Assembly (NCBI GenBank): GCA_018056585.1
Contig: JAGPFK010000006.1
Span: 1 to 14,531, forward strand
Reading direction: 5' to 3'
DNA length: 14,531 nt
Origin: Clostridia bacterium
Lineage (GTDB): Bacteria > Bacillota > Clostridia > Saccharofermentanales > UBA5734
Part shown: piece by piece, positions 7,512-14,183 of the stretch
Layout: each line of letters starts with the position of its first letter
How positions within the stretch are numbered: the first letter of the stretch is position 1
Program-made: the position numbers and the translations under genes
The notes under the pieces: generated by a model
What the model was told of the DNA's origin: nothing
Databases searched by the model: none
What the model saw: only the letters and a program-made list of their open reading frames with translations

Positions 7512-8414
7512 ATGAATCAGATGGATCACACAGAGCCACAAAAGGCCGTCACACCTGAAAAACCAGCTCTTTACTGGGATAAAGGGGATGATGATCGTGT
7601 TATTTGCCTGCTCTGTCCCAATCAATGTAAAATTGCTGAAGGGAAGACCGGTATTTGCCGTGTTCGTTGGAACAAAAAGGGACAGCTGATTGCATCTGCT
7701 TATGGGAAGATAACATCCATCGCTTTGGATCCGATTGAAAAAAAGCCGCTGTATGCATTTTATCCGGGCAGTCGCATTTTATCTGTAGGATCCTTTGGTT
7801 GTAACCTCAGATGCCTTTTCTGCCAGAACTGGCTGATTTCACAAAAGGAAGCCGAATGGCAGCTGATCATGCCGGATGAGCTTGTGGCTCTTGCCATCCG
7901 TGAACGGCGCTACGGGAATATCGGCTTGGCTTATACTTATAATGAGCCATTGATCAATTATGAGTACGTTTTAGATTGCTCAAAACTAGCCAGAGAGAAC
8001 GATTTGAAAAATGTTCTTGTAACCAATGGCTATATCAACCCTGATCCCCTGAAAGAACTGTTGCCCTTTATTGATGCCATGAACATTGATCTGAAGGGAT
8101 GGCAGCCGTCTTTTTATCGGGAATATTGCCGGGGCGAACGCGATCCGGTTCTCGAAACCATAAAATTGTCCGCTCAACACTGTCATGTTGAGGTTACAAC
8201 GCTTTTGCTTCCCTCGATCAATGATGATGAAAATGAAATTGAAGCAATCGCTTCTTTTATTGCCTCCGTTGATCCTTCTATCATCCTTCATTTAACACGC
8301 CATCATCCCGCCTATCTGATGTCTGAGCCGAAACCCATCTCGCGAGAACGCATGGAGAAGTTGGCTCAGGTCGCCAAACGACATTTGAAAACGGTTGTTC
8401 TTGGAAATGTGTGA
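7512..8414 (+). CDS. amrS: AmmeMemoRadiSam system radical SAM enzyme
   Basis: This 300-residue enzyme is related to pyruvate formate-lyase activating enzymes. The radical SAM cluster motif C-x3-C-x2-C is Cys 97, 101 and 104 (GCNLRCLFCQNW), which binds a 4Fe-4S cluster and S-adenosylmethionine. A second Cys set in the N-terminal part (32, 35, 39, 49; CPNQCKIAEGKTGIC) is typical of this family and may bind another metal. YTYNEPLINYEYVLD (about 141-155) and MNIDLKGW (about 190-197) are also family features. The ATG at 7512 follows GAGGGA by 7 nt, and the stop overlaps the GNAT start. The chain ends at ...LGNV; members I remember continue with a Cys-containing tail, so this one may be short. The substrate is unknown. 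Confidence 0.92.
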   Translation: MNQMDHTEPQKAVTPEKPALYWDKGDDDRVICLLCPNQCKIAEGKTGICRVRWNKKGQLIASAYGKITSIALDPIEKKPLYAFYPGSRILSVGSFGCNLRCLFCQNWLISQKEAEWQLIMPDELVALAIRERRYGNIGLAYTYNEPLINYEYVLDCSKLARENDLKNVLVTNGYINPDPLKELLPFIDAMNIDLKGWQPSFYREYCRGERDPVLETIKLSAQHCHVEVTTLLLPSINDDENEIEAIASFIASVDPSIILHLTRHHPAYLMSEPKPISRERMEKLAQVAKRHLKTVVLGNV

Positions 8415-8946
8415 AGAGTGCATGGCACAACAGAGAGAAAAATGGGATTTGTCCCTTCAGTCTGTAAAGACAAAGGAAGAATCTGAAAAGATCGCATGCC
8501 TGGCGGAGACCATATGGGCGGAATATTACACGCCGATCATAGGGGCAGAACAGGTTCGTTACATGCTGGATCGATTTCAGAGTAAAAACCAGATCTGGCA
8601 GGACGTGACCGAAAGAGGATTTGTCTATATCTATCTGACAGTTGCGGACAAACCGGCCGCTTACATGGCCTTTCAGGATCAGCCCGACGGCACTTGTTTT
8701 CTCAGTAAGCTCTATGTGCTGAAAGACTTCCGGCGTCAGGGATTTTCAAAAATATTGATTGATTATCTGGTTTTACATTGCCAAAACGAGAATAAACATC
8801 AGATCTTTCTGACTGTTCATAAAAAGAATCTTCAGTCGATTGCTGTATATAAGAAAATGATGTTCCGACTGGCTGAACCCATTGTCACGGATATCGGCCA
8901 GGGATTTGTGATGGACGACTATATTATGCGAAGAGATCTAACATGA
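8407..8946 (+). CDS. GNAT-family N-acetyltransferase
   Basis: This is a 179-residue protein with the GNAT fold order. The N-terminal substrate region (about 20-70) contains the conserved-looking ETIWAEYYTPIIGAEQVRYM stretch. FLSKLYVLKDFRRQGFSKIL (about 98-117) supplies the central strand and the acetyl-CoA loop (RRQGFS instead of the classical R/QxxGxG/A). NLQSIAVYKKMMF (about 139-151) is the usual C-terminal helix. The start is uncertain. The ATG at 8407 overlaps the radical SAM stop by 8 bp with no clear ribosome site. The ATG at 8422 has AAGAG only 3 nt away. Both imply translational coupling with the upstream gene. The substrate could be a small amine, an amino acid or a protein. Its place as third gene of the AmmeMemoRadiSam operon suggests a shared process, but it could be a passenger. 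Confidence 0.85.
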   Translation: MCEECMAQQREKWDLSLQSVKTKEESEKIACLAETIWAEYYTPIIGAEQVRYMLDRFQSKNQIWQDVTERGFVYIYLTVADKPAAYMAFQDQPDGTCFLSKLYVLKDFRRQGFSKILIDYLVLHCQNENKHQIFLTVHKKNLQSIAVYKKMMFRLAEPIVTDIGQGFVMDDYIMRRDLT

Positions 8947-8956
8947 AGTAATATAT

Positions 8957-8973
8957 AAATTATTATATAATTT
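8957..8973 (+). other. A/T-only hairpin in an AT-rich gap
   Basis: AAATTAT-TAT-ATAATTT forms a 7-bp stem followed by more T residues, 10 nt after the GNAT stop. With no G:C pairs it is a poor terminator, although no better one follows this operon. The gap 8947-9079 is clearly more AT-rich than its surroundings and also holds the near-palindrome TTTGT-A-ACAAA (9051-9061). Confidence 0.3.
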
Positions 8974-9079
8974 TTATATATCTGCGTATTATCTGCATAA
9001 TAGCCAATATTAAATCGAATGATCACAATGCTGTACCAATTGTTCATAATTTTGTAACAAATATTTCATGACATTTTAC

Positions 9080-9107
9080 TTGCATAATAACTCGTAATAG
9101 ATATAAT
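9080..9107 (+). promoter_or_regulatory. hsp20 promoter
   Basis: TTGCAT (9080-9085), a 16-nt spacer and a perfect TATAAT (9102-9107) form a vegetative promoter in an AT-rich stretch. Transcription would start near 9114, just upstream of the CtsR box. Confidence 0.6.
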
Positions 9108-9119
9108 AATAATTGTGAA

Positions 9120-9136
9120 AGACAAATAAGGTCAAA
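9120..9136 (+). promoter_or_regulatory. CtsR operator before hsp20
   Basis: AGACAAA-TAA-GGTCAAA matches the CtsR heptad-repeat operator RGTCAAA-NAN-RGTCAAA at 13 of 14 repeat positions, and the spacer has the expected central A. It lies between the predicted transcription start and the ribosome site (AGGGAGG, 9142-9148), where bound CtsR would block transcription. CtsR is the class III heat-shock repressor of Bacillota. No ctsR gene is in the window. Confidence 0.75.
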
Positions 9137-9156
9137 AGATTAGGGAGGTGTTGGAT

Positions 9157-9615
9157 ATGTTTGGACTGATACCATTTGAGCGCAGAAGGAATGAGCTTCG
9201 GCCCAGTGCTGACGAACGTCCGTTGGACATCGACCGCATCTTTGAGAATTTTTTCAATGATGCCATTTTCCCGACCTTTTATAGTCAAAGCGGAATGATG
9301 CGTGTAGACATCAAAGAAACAGACAAAGCCTATATCTTGGAAGCTGAAGTGCCAGGCGTGAACAAAGATCAGATCAGTGTGGAAGTGGATCAGGATATTT
9401 TGACCATTACAGTTAATCAGGAAGAAGAAGAAGAAGTTGAAGATGAAGAGTACCTGCGCCGCGAGCGTCGCAAGTACACCGTAACACGGAGCTTTAACAT
9501 TGAGGGCATCGATCCGGATCATATTGCTGCTAAATTGGAGAACGGCGTTCTGACCTTGGAGCTGCCGAAGAAAGAGCCCGGCAAGAAACGTGCTCGGAAA
9601 GTGGATATTTCCTGA
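9157..9615 (+). CDS. hsp20: Small heat-shock protein of the Hsp20/alpha-crystallin family
   Basis: This 152-residue ATP-independent holdase binds unfolding proteins in the cytoplasm and normally forms large oligomers. An N-terminal arm (1-45) is followed by the alpha-crystallin domain (about 46-138), with the EAEVPGV stretch, RSFNIEGID (111-119) and the signature ENGVLTLELPK (128-138). A short basic tail ends in VDI, a possible I/V-x-I oligomerisation motif. An acidic run of Glu/Asp (89-98) lies in the loop before the dimerisation strand. The ATG at 9157 has AGGGAGG 8 nt upstream; a GTG at 9148 overlaps that site and is unlikely. The gene stands alone between its own promoter plus CtsR box and a strong terminator, so it should be heat-induced by loss of CtsR repression. 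Confidence 0.95.
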   Translation: MFGLIPFERRRNELRPSADERPLDIDRIFENFFNDAIFPTFYSQSGMMRVDIKETDKAYILEAEVPGVNKDQISVEVDQDILTITVNQEEEEEVEDEEYLRRERRKYTVTRSFNIEGIDPDHIAAKLENGVLTLELPKKEPGKKRARKVDIS

Positions 9616-9653
9616 TCCACACGCTGGCAGAACAGCAAAAAAACACTCTCTCT

Positions 9654-9683
9654 AAACGGGTGGCGTGAGGCCACCCGTTTTTT
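9654..9683 (+). terminator. Strong intrinsic terminator after hsp20
   Basis: AAACGGGTGGC (9654-9664) pairs perfectly with GCCACCCGTTT (9670-9680) around the loop GTGAG, and the T-run continues to 9683. It sits 38 nt after the hsp20 stop. Confidence 0.92.
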
Positions 9684-9698
9684 ATGCACGTTATCTTA

Positions 9699-9727
9699 TT
9701 TTCTGTTTCTTTACTTTCATGTATAAT
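9699..9727 (+). promoter_or_regulatory. Probable promoter of the NlpC/P60-VanW operon
   Basis: A perfect TATAAT (9722-9727) has a weak -35, TTTTCT (9699-9704), 17 nt upstream. It follows directly after the hsp20 terminator. The predicted leader is about 75 nt long and contains a small GCAG/CTGC repeat (about 9769-9781) before the ribosome site GAGGAG (9797-9802). Confidence 0.42.
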
Positions 9728-9807
9728 AGAAAATAAAGATCAATCTACATCCTATAAACATTCGCTCGCAGGATGTCTGCAGAGGAGTAGGATAAAGAGG
9801 AGCGCGC

Positions 9808-11178
9808 ATGAAAAAAAGAAAGACAGAAATCAATAAGCGTTCAAAACACCAAGCTGTGTCGCTGCTTCGATCTTTTTCTTTCTTGTTGCAACAAGGGACG
9901 AGGAAGAATCAGAAAGCCCCGGTAAGGCGTGTTCGTATACCCTCTTCAAACAGAAATCGCATGACATCTTTTGTTCGCGTTTCTTTGCGCGTACTGCCTG
10001 ATTTATCGGTTGTGATTTTGCTTTTCACTCTGGTTTTTTACCTGACATGGGGTCAGGAAACGGACGTTGTCACGACGGTTTTGGAATCGGAACCAACGGA
10101 ACAACAGGTCCATCAATCACAAGGATGGGACCTCCCGGTGGTGCTGGATGTTGTCGACTTTCAAGTGATCAGCCGCGGAAATTTTGAGCAGGACTGGATT
10201 TCTGAAAGTGAGTCTTTGGTGACGCCCTCTGCGATGCCAACGCCGACCTGGACCGTGACCCCTGCTCCGACAGACCGCCCTTTGCCTACTGCAGCACCGA
10301 CCGCAACGCCGATTCCGATTGAAACAGATGCGTCCGGCTTTTTCCAGGAACCATCAGATCCAGATGATTTTATACCGGATCAGAAGACGGTTTATGTTAA
10401 AGCTTTTCATGCCAATATCAGAGTAAACCCCAGAACAGACGCGGATCAGGTCGCTGTTGTTGAAATGGGCGATCGCCTGACGCGGACAGGCATCGGAACG
10501 TATTGGTCAAGGATTCAGACAAGCGATGGATCGGTTGGCTATATCTATAACCAACTTATTTCAACCGAGGTTGTTTACAAACCCAAACCGACCGCCACCC
10601 CAACACCGAAGCCGACGGCCACACCTAAACCAACGGCCACCCCAACACCGAAGCCGACGGCTACGCCTAAACCGACCGCCACCCCGACACCTGAGCCTAC
10701 GGCTACTCCGCCCCCTGAACCAACAGCGGCTCCGGATCCTAAACCAACGGCCACACCAGTTCCAACACCTTCAGCAGTTGTTTCATCAGGCCTGACGGAT
10801 CAGCAAAAGCAGGACATCGTGGATCTGGCGCGGTCTTGTCTGGGTGTTCGTTATAAATGGGGGAGCGCTTCACCGTCTTCAGGCTTTGATTGTTCCGGGC
10901 TGACAACTTATATTTATAAAACCCTTTTTAATATCAAGCTGCCACGTTGCTCCAGGGACCAGATCAAGGCCGGGATCAGCGTTTCAAGGAACGATCTGGA
11001 AATCGGCGATATCCTTTGTTTCGATTGGGATTCGCCAAAAGGAACGTGTGATCACGTCGGCATCTATATCGGCGGCGGCCGGTATATTCATGCTTCATCC
11101 AGTGCTAAAAAAGTTGTCGAATCAACTGTGAACTTCAGCAAACAACCGATTCTTTCGATTCGGCGTATCATTCCATAA
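9808..11178 (+). CDS. Membrane-anchored SH3-NlpC/P60 cell-wall peptidase
   Basis: This is a 456-residue envelope protein. Residues 1-63 are strongly basic and should be cytoplasmic, followed by one membrane helix (about 64-82). The rest is outside: a Thr/Pro-rich spacer (about 139-171), an SH3b-type domain (194-252), a Pro/Thr linker (258-322) built of 14-residue repeats, and an NlpC/P60 domain (about 328-456). The catalytic Cys362 lies in GFDCSGL, His416 in CDHVGIYIGGG, and a further His428 follows in RYIHAS, matching the Cys-His-polar triad. NlpC/P60 enzymes cut bonds such as gamma-D-Glu-diamino acid in peptidoglycan stem peptides, and SH3b domains bind wall peptides. The ATG at 9808 has GAGGAG 5 nt upstream. 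The VanW gene follows after 32 bp and is probably co-transcribed. Inference: wall remodelling held at the membrane through a flexible stalk. Confidence 0.92.
   Translation: MKKRKTEINKRSKHQAVSLLRSFSFLLQQGTRKNQKAPVRRVRIPSSNRNRMTSFVRVSLRVLPDLSVVILLFTLVFYLTWGQETDVVTTVLESEPTEQQVHQSQGWDLPVVLDVVDFQVISRGNFEQDWISESESLVTPSAMPTPTWTVTPAPTDRPLPTAAPTATPIPIETDASGFFQEPSDPDDFIPDQKTVYVKAFHANIRVNPRTDADQVAVVEMGDRLTRTGIGTYWSRIQTSDGSVGYIYNQLISTEVVYKPKPTATPTPKPTATPKPTATPTPKPTATPKPTATPTPEPTATPPPEPTAAPDPKPTATPVPTPSAVVSSGLTDQQKQDIVDLARSCLGVRYKWGSASPSSGFDCSGLTTYIYKTLFNIKLPRCSRDQIKAGISVSRNDLEIGDILCFDWDSPKGTCDHVGIYIGGGRYIHASSSAKKVVESTVNFSKQPILSIRRIIP
10585..10710 (+). repeat. Three 42-bp tandem units encoding the Pro/Thr linker
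   Basis: Codons 260-301 of the NlpC/P60 gene encode three copies of a 14-residue unit, KPTATPTPKPTATP, the last with one Lys changed to Glu. The DNA copies differ mainly at third positions. They are in frame, so gain or loss of a unit would only change linker length. Confidence 0.85.
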
Positions 11179-11210
11179 AAATATAACTTGCTTTGAAAGG
11201 TGTCGACCAG

Positions 11211-12872
11211 ATGTCAAAAGGAAAGCGAATGCGGAGCAACTCAAATCTGATCTGGATTATACCGATTGTCTTATTGGCCGTTTTAACGCTCAGTGTTGGC
11301 GGTTACTATGCCTGGGGCTGTTTCGATCATGACAGGCCATTGAGCTCAAGTGAAGTTCAAACACAGACATCCGAATCTGTTCTGATTACGACAACAACAG
11401 AAGATCCGGAGTTTTTGCGCATCCGGGGCGAAGTCGAAACGGATGATTTTTACGAGGGAATCTGGATCAATGACGTCTATCTAGGCGGAAAAACCTATGC
11501 TGAAGCGCGGGCTTTGCTGTATGAAAAGCAGATGGAATGGGCTGATCAGATCGCGATCAAACTTTCGCTCAATGATCAGTCGTGGACCCTTCATGCTTCT
11601 GATATCGGCTTTTCATCGGATTGGCTTCTGGTCCTGGAAGAAGCGTGGCAAACTGGGCGCGCCAGTTCAGAAAGAGACGAGAAAGAACAAATTCTTGAAC
11701 GCTATGCTGTGATTCAGCAGCTAAAAACAACGCCGCTCAACCTTAAGATTTCATATGGCTTCGATGAATCGCTTATTCGTGAACAGATCTCACAAATTGC
11801 CAAGGAAGTGGATCGTGAGCCCGTTGCTGCCCGGGCGACCGGCTTTGATATTGAAAGTAAAAAGTTCATCATAAAGGAGAGAGTCCCCGGGTATGTGATG
11901 GATCAGGAGGCTTGCCTCTCTCTTGTCCTGAATGAATTAGAAGCAGGCCGGGTGATGACATCCGTTTCTATCCCGGGCGAGGCGATTGTAGACGGCATGA
12001 CGGCGGCTGAGCTGGGCGCAAATCTGGGTAAAGTCTCCGAAGCACGAACCTATGCGCCGGCGCGTAATCCGAACAGAGATGAGAATATCAGGCTGATCTG
12101 CCAGAAGCTCAACGGATTGGTTCTCAATGCTGGCGAGTCGTTTTCTTTTAACGGCTACATCGGAAAGAGAACAGAAGAAAAAGGTTTCAAGCCTGCTGGC
12201 GGCATCATTAACGGTATCTTGGAGGAGGATGTCTTCGGAGGGGGAATTTGTCAGCCGAATACAACCCTGTTCCAGGCGGTTGCCATGGCTGATCTGAAAA
12301 TCATCGAGCGGCATCCGCATTCCTGGCCCAGCTCATATACAGAAATTGGTTTGGATGCTACAGTCAGCTGGGGAGGCGCGGATTTTAAATTTCAAAATAA
12401 CACGAAATATCCCATTGCGATTGTTGCCTGGTACAAAAAACCAGCTGTGGTTGCACAGATCTATGGCCGCCCGCTTGAAGACGGTGTCAGCATTAAACTT
12501 ATTTCTGAACACAACGGCTATATCCCGGTTGATCCGCCTATAGAAGAACTGGATCCAACGTTACAGCCAGGAGAAGTGGTCGTGGTCCGCGAAGAGCACA
12601 TCGGGCAATTGGCCACAGCTTATAAGGTCTGGTATAAAAAGGGTAAAGAAATAAAGCGTGAGGTTCTTTTTAAAAGCCGTTATCGTCCAATCCAGGGCCT
12701 TTATAAAGTAGGGCCGGAACCCACGCCCACACCTGTGCCGCCCACGCCTGTGCCGCCCACACCTGTGCCGCCCACACCTGTGCCGCCCACACCTCCATCT
12801 GAGCCGGCAACAACAGAAACGACAGCGGAACCAACAACTGAATCATCGACAGAGCCGGCTCCTGCGGAGTAA
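11211..12872 (+). CDS. Membrane-anchored VanW-family protein with putative peptidoglycan-binding and G5 domains
   Basis: This is a 553-residue envelope protein. One N-terminal membrane helix (about 13-34) is followed by a Ser/Thr-rich stretch. A region like the putative peptidoglycan-binding domain found upstream of VanW lies at about 80-260. The VanW domain is at about 285-415, with its signature GGGICQPNTTLFQA (343-356) and FSFNGYIGKRTEEKGFKPAGG-like segment (311-331). A G5-type domain follows (about 440-502). The tail (503-553) is Pro-rich, then Thr/Glu-rich, with no sorting signal. I chose the ATG at 11211 because AAAGG lies 10 nt upstream; a TTG at 11193 has no ribosome site. VanW is named from vancomycin-resistance clusters but is widespread, and its role is unresolved; G5 domains may bind wall sugars. 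No van resistance genes are present. It probably works with the preceding NlpC/P60 protein at the cell wall. Confidence 0.9.
   Translation: MSKGKRMRSNSNLIWIIPIVLLAVLTLSVGGYYAWGCFDHDRPLSSSEVQTQTSESVLITTTTEDPEFLRIRGEVETDDFYEGIWINDVYLGGKTYAEARALLYEKQMEWADQIAIKLSLNDQSWTLHASDIGFSSDWLLVLEEAWQTGRASSERDEKEQILERYAVIQQLKTTPLNLKISYGFDESLIREQISQIAKEVDREPVAARATGFDIESKKFIIKERVPGYVMDQEACLSLVLNELEAGRVMTSVSIPGEAIVDGMTAAELGANLGKVSEARTYAPARNPNRDENIRLICQKLNGLVLNAGESFSFNGYIGKRTEEKGFKPAGGIINGILEEDVFGGGICQPNTTLFQAVAMADLKIIERHPHSWPSSYTEIGLDATVSWGGADFKFQNNTKYPIAIVAWYKKPAVVAQIYGRPLEDGVSIKLISEHNGYIPVDPPIEELDPTLQPGEVVVVREEHIGQLATAYKVWYKKGKEIKREVLFKSRYRPIQGLYKVGPEPTPTPVPPTPVPPTPVPPTPVPPTPPSEPATTETTAEPTTESSTEPAPAE
12726..12793 (+). 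repeat. 15-bp tandem repeat (about 4.5 copies) in the VanW gene
   Basis: CCCACRCCTGTGCCG is repeated four times nearly perfectly (12726-12740, 12741-12755, 12756-12770, 12771-12785) plus a partial copy. It encodes repeated PTPVP and keeps the frame. The near identity of the copies suggests recent expansion or slippage. Confidence 0.9.
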
Positions 12873-12890
12873 GTGTTGTTATTTAATCTT

Positions 12891-14183
12891 TTATTCTGAT
12901 AAAAGTGACTCAAACAGGTGGACATCAGGCGGCAGAAGGGGCAGATGAAGTGCTTCTTCTGCCGTTGCCATGACGAATTGATCATGATCCAGCAGGACCA
13001 GATGATCCGGGTCCAGCTTTGTTTCTAAAACTGCCAGCACCACGCGATCATCCGGGTAATCGTGCCAGATGATGGCGTGCAGCGGCCCGATCGCTGCCGA
13101 AACAGACAACTCCTCTTGCAGTTCACGGTACAAAGCCATTTCAAGGGATTCCCCCGGCTCGACCTTACCGCCGGGCAGTTCCCAGAATCCATCATGCCTC
13201 CCTGAACCACTTCTGCGGCACAACAAATAGCGGGGTGTTTGAGCGTCCGAGTCGAGACGAACCAGGGCACCAACGACGAGAAGCTCTTTTCGATCCGGGA
13301 AGCGGCTGGTTCGATCATACATCAACAGCCGGTTTTTATTTGTTCCGTGGTCGTCGCTGCCGGCCGTTCTCAGAAAACCCAATGCCAGACAGCAAGCCGA
13401 AATTTCAAGCTGCTCGGACTTTGATGTTTCAGCGTGATAGGCTTCAACGCCATCCAGACCGGATTGTTTGAATGCGGTCAAATGACCAATCAGCCGTTTG
13501 TCGACCATAGGGCGGCCCGAGCACCAGCCATAAAGAGCTGGATGAGCAAGAACTGAAAGGCCGGAAGCCTCATGCACCGCGTTGATAGCTGTTATCATAT
13601 CAGGCCTTGTTCTGGAAATATAACCAGGTTTGCCTTCGGAAAGCAATTCATCGAATGCCTGCTGAATGTTGTTCACATAGCCATGCTGAAGAAGCAAGTG
13701 AGCAGCCTGAAGGCGTCCGGTGGCACCAGAACCGACTGATTCGAATTCAGTATCGCTGATCTCGTAGCCAAGATCCCGCAACCTTTTAATCATCATTTGA
13801 TTCCGGCGCTGCCTCAGAGCGAATTGTTCATCCAAAAAGGGCTTGATCCGGGATTCTCCTCCGGAGGGGAAATAGCCTAAAAGATGCAGTTCCTGACCGT
13901 TCTGATCGACCGACAGCTCGACGCCCGGGATGAAGCGGGGATGACATGGCTTTATCTTCCCGTTCGATTCTAAATAGTTCAGATATTCTTTTGCCGGAGC
14001 AAGAGCGCCAATGTGGTCGTGATCTGTGATGGCAAAAGATCGAAGACCTGCCGCCAGAACCCGATCAACCAGCTGCTGCGGAGAATCGGAGCCATCTGAA
14101 TAATTTGTGTGTAAGTGGAGATCACAGGCTCCATCCTGCATCACTTGCTGTAACAAGGCGGTGTTTGTCTGATCTTGGTGCAC
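12891..14183 (-). CDS. PHP-domain phosphoesterase fused to a MutT-like Nudix hydrolase
   Basis: This 430-residue protein carries two complete hydrolase domains. Residues about 18-285 are a PHP domain of the YciV/TrpH type (3',5'-nucleoside bisphosphate phosphatase / 5'-3' exonuclease), with metal-ligand motifs HLHTNYSDG (23-31), ITDHDH (52-57), PGVELS (86-91), LAHP (212-215) and GSDDHG (275-280). Residues about 299-430 are a MutT-like Nudix domain with the box running from G339 to V361: E345, R353, E354, E357 and E358 are present, but the usual Gly at 360 is Ser. The GTG at 14183 has AAGGGGG 8 nt upstream. An ATG at 14141 (416 residues) overlaps the upstream stop as TGATG and is a real alternative. 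It overlaps the previous gene on this strand by 43 nt and converges on the VanW gene with an 18-bp gap. Inference: linked clean-up of unusual nucleotides. Confidence 0.9.
   Translation of the reverse strand: MHQDQTNTALLQQVMQDGACDLHLHTNYSDGSDSPQQLVDRVLAAGLRSFAITDHDHIGALAPAKEYLNYLESNGKIKPCHPRFIPGVELSVDQNGQELHLLGYFPSGGESRIKPFLDEQFALRQRRNQMMIKRLRDLGYEISDTEFESVGSGATGRLQAAHLLLQHGYVNNIQQAFDELLSEGKPGYISRTRPDMITAINAVHEASGLSVLAHPALYGWCSGRPMVDKRLIGHLTAFKQSGLDGVEAYHAETSKSEQLEISACCLALGFLRTAGSDDHGTNKNRLLMYDRTSRFPDRKELLVVGALVRLDSDAQTPRYLLCRRSGSGRHDGFWELPGGKVEPGESLEMALYRELQEELSVSAAIGPLHAIIWHDYPDDRVVLAVLETKLDPDHLVLLDHDQFVMATAEEALHLPLLPPDVHLFESLLSE

Noticed and set aside
9076..9522. 148-codon minus-strand frame across hsp20 and its promoter
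   Set aside because: It is the antisense shadow of hsp20, and its Phe-rich segment is the reverse of the GAA run.
10585..10710. Direct repeats that might suggest a CRISPR or other non-coding array
   Set aside because: They have no spacers and lie in frame inside the NlpC/P60 gene, encoding a Pro/Thr linker.
11211..12872. Vancomycin-resistance gene, suggested by the VanW name
   Set aside because: VanW-domain proteins with G5 domains are common in Bacillota without resistance, and no vanH/A/X or vanR/S genes are present here.
12701..12985. Gly/Val-rich minus-strand open frame across the VanW tail
   Set aside because: It is the antisense reading of the 15-bp repeat and conflicts with two well-supported genes.
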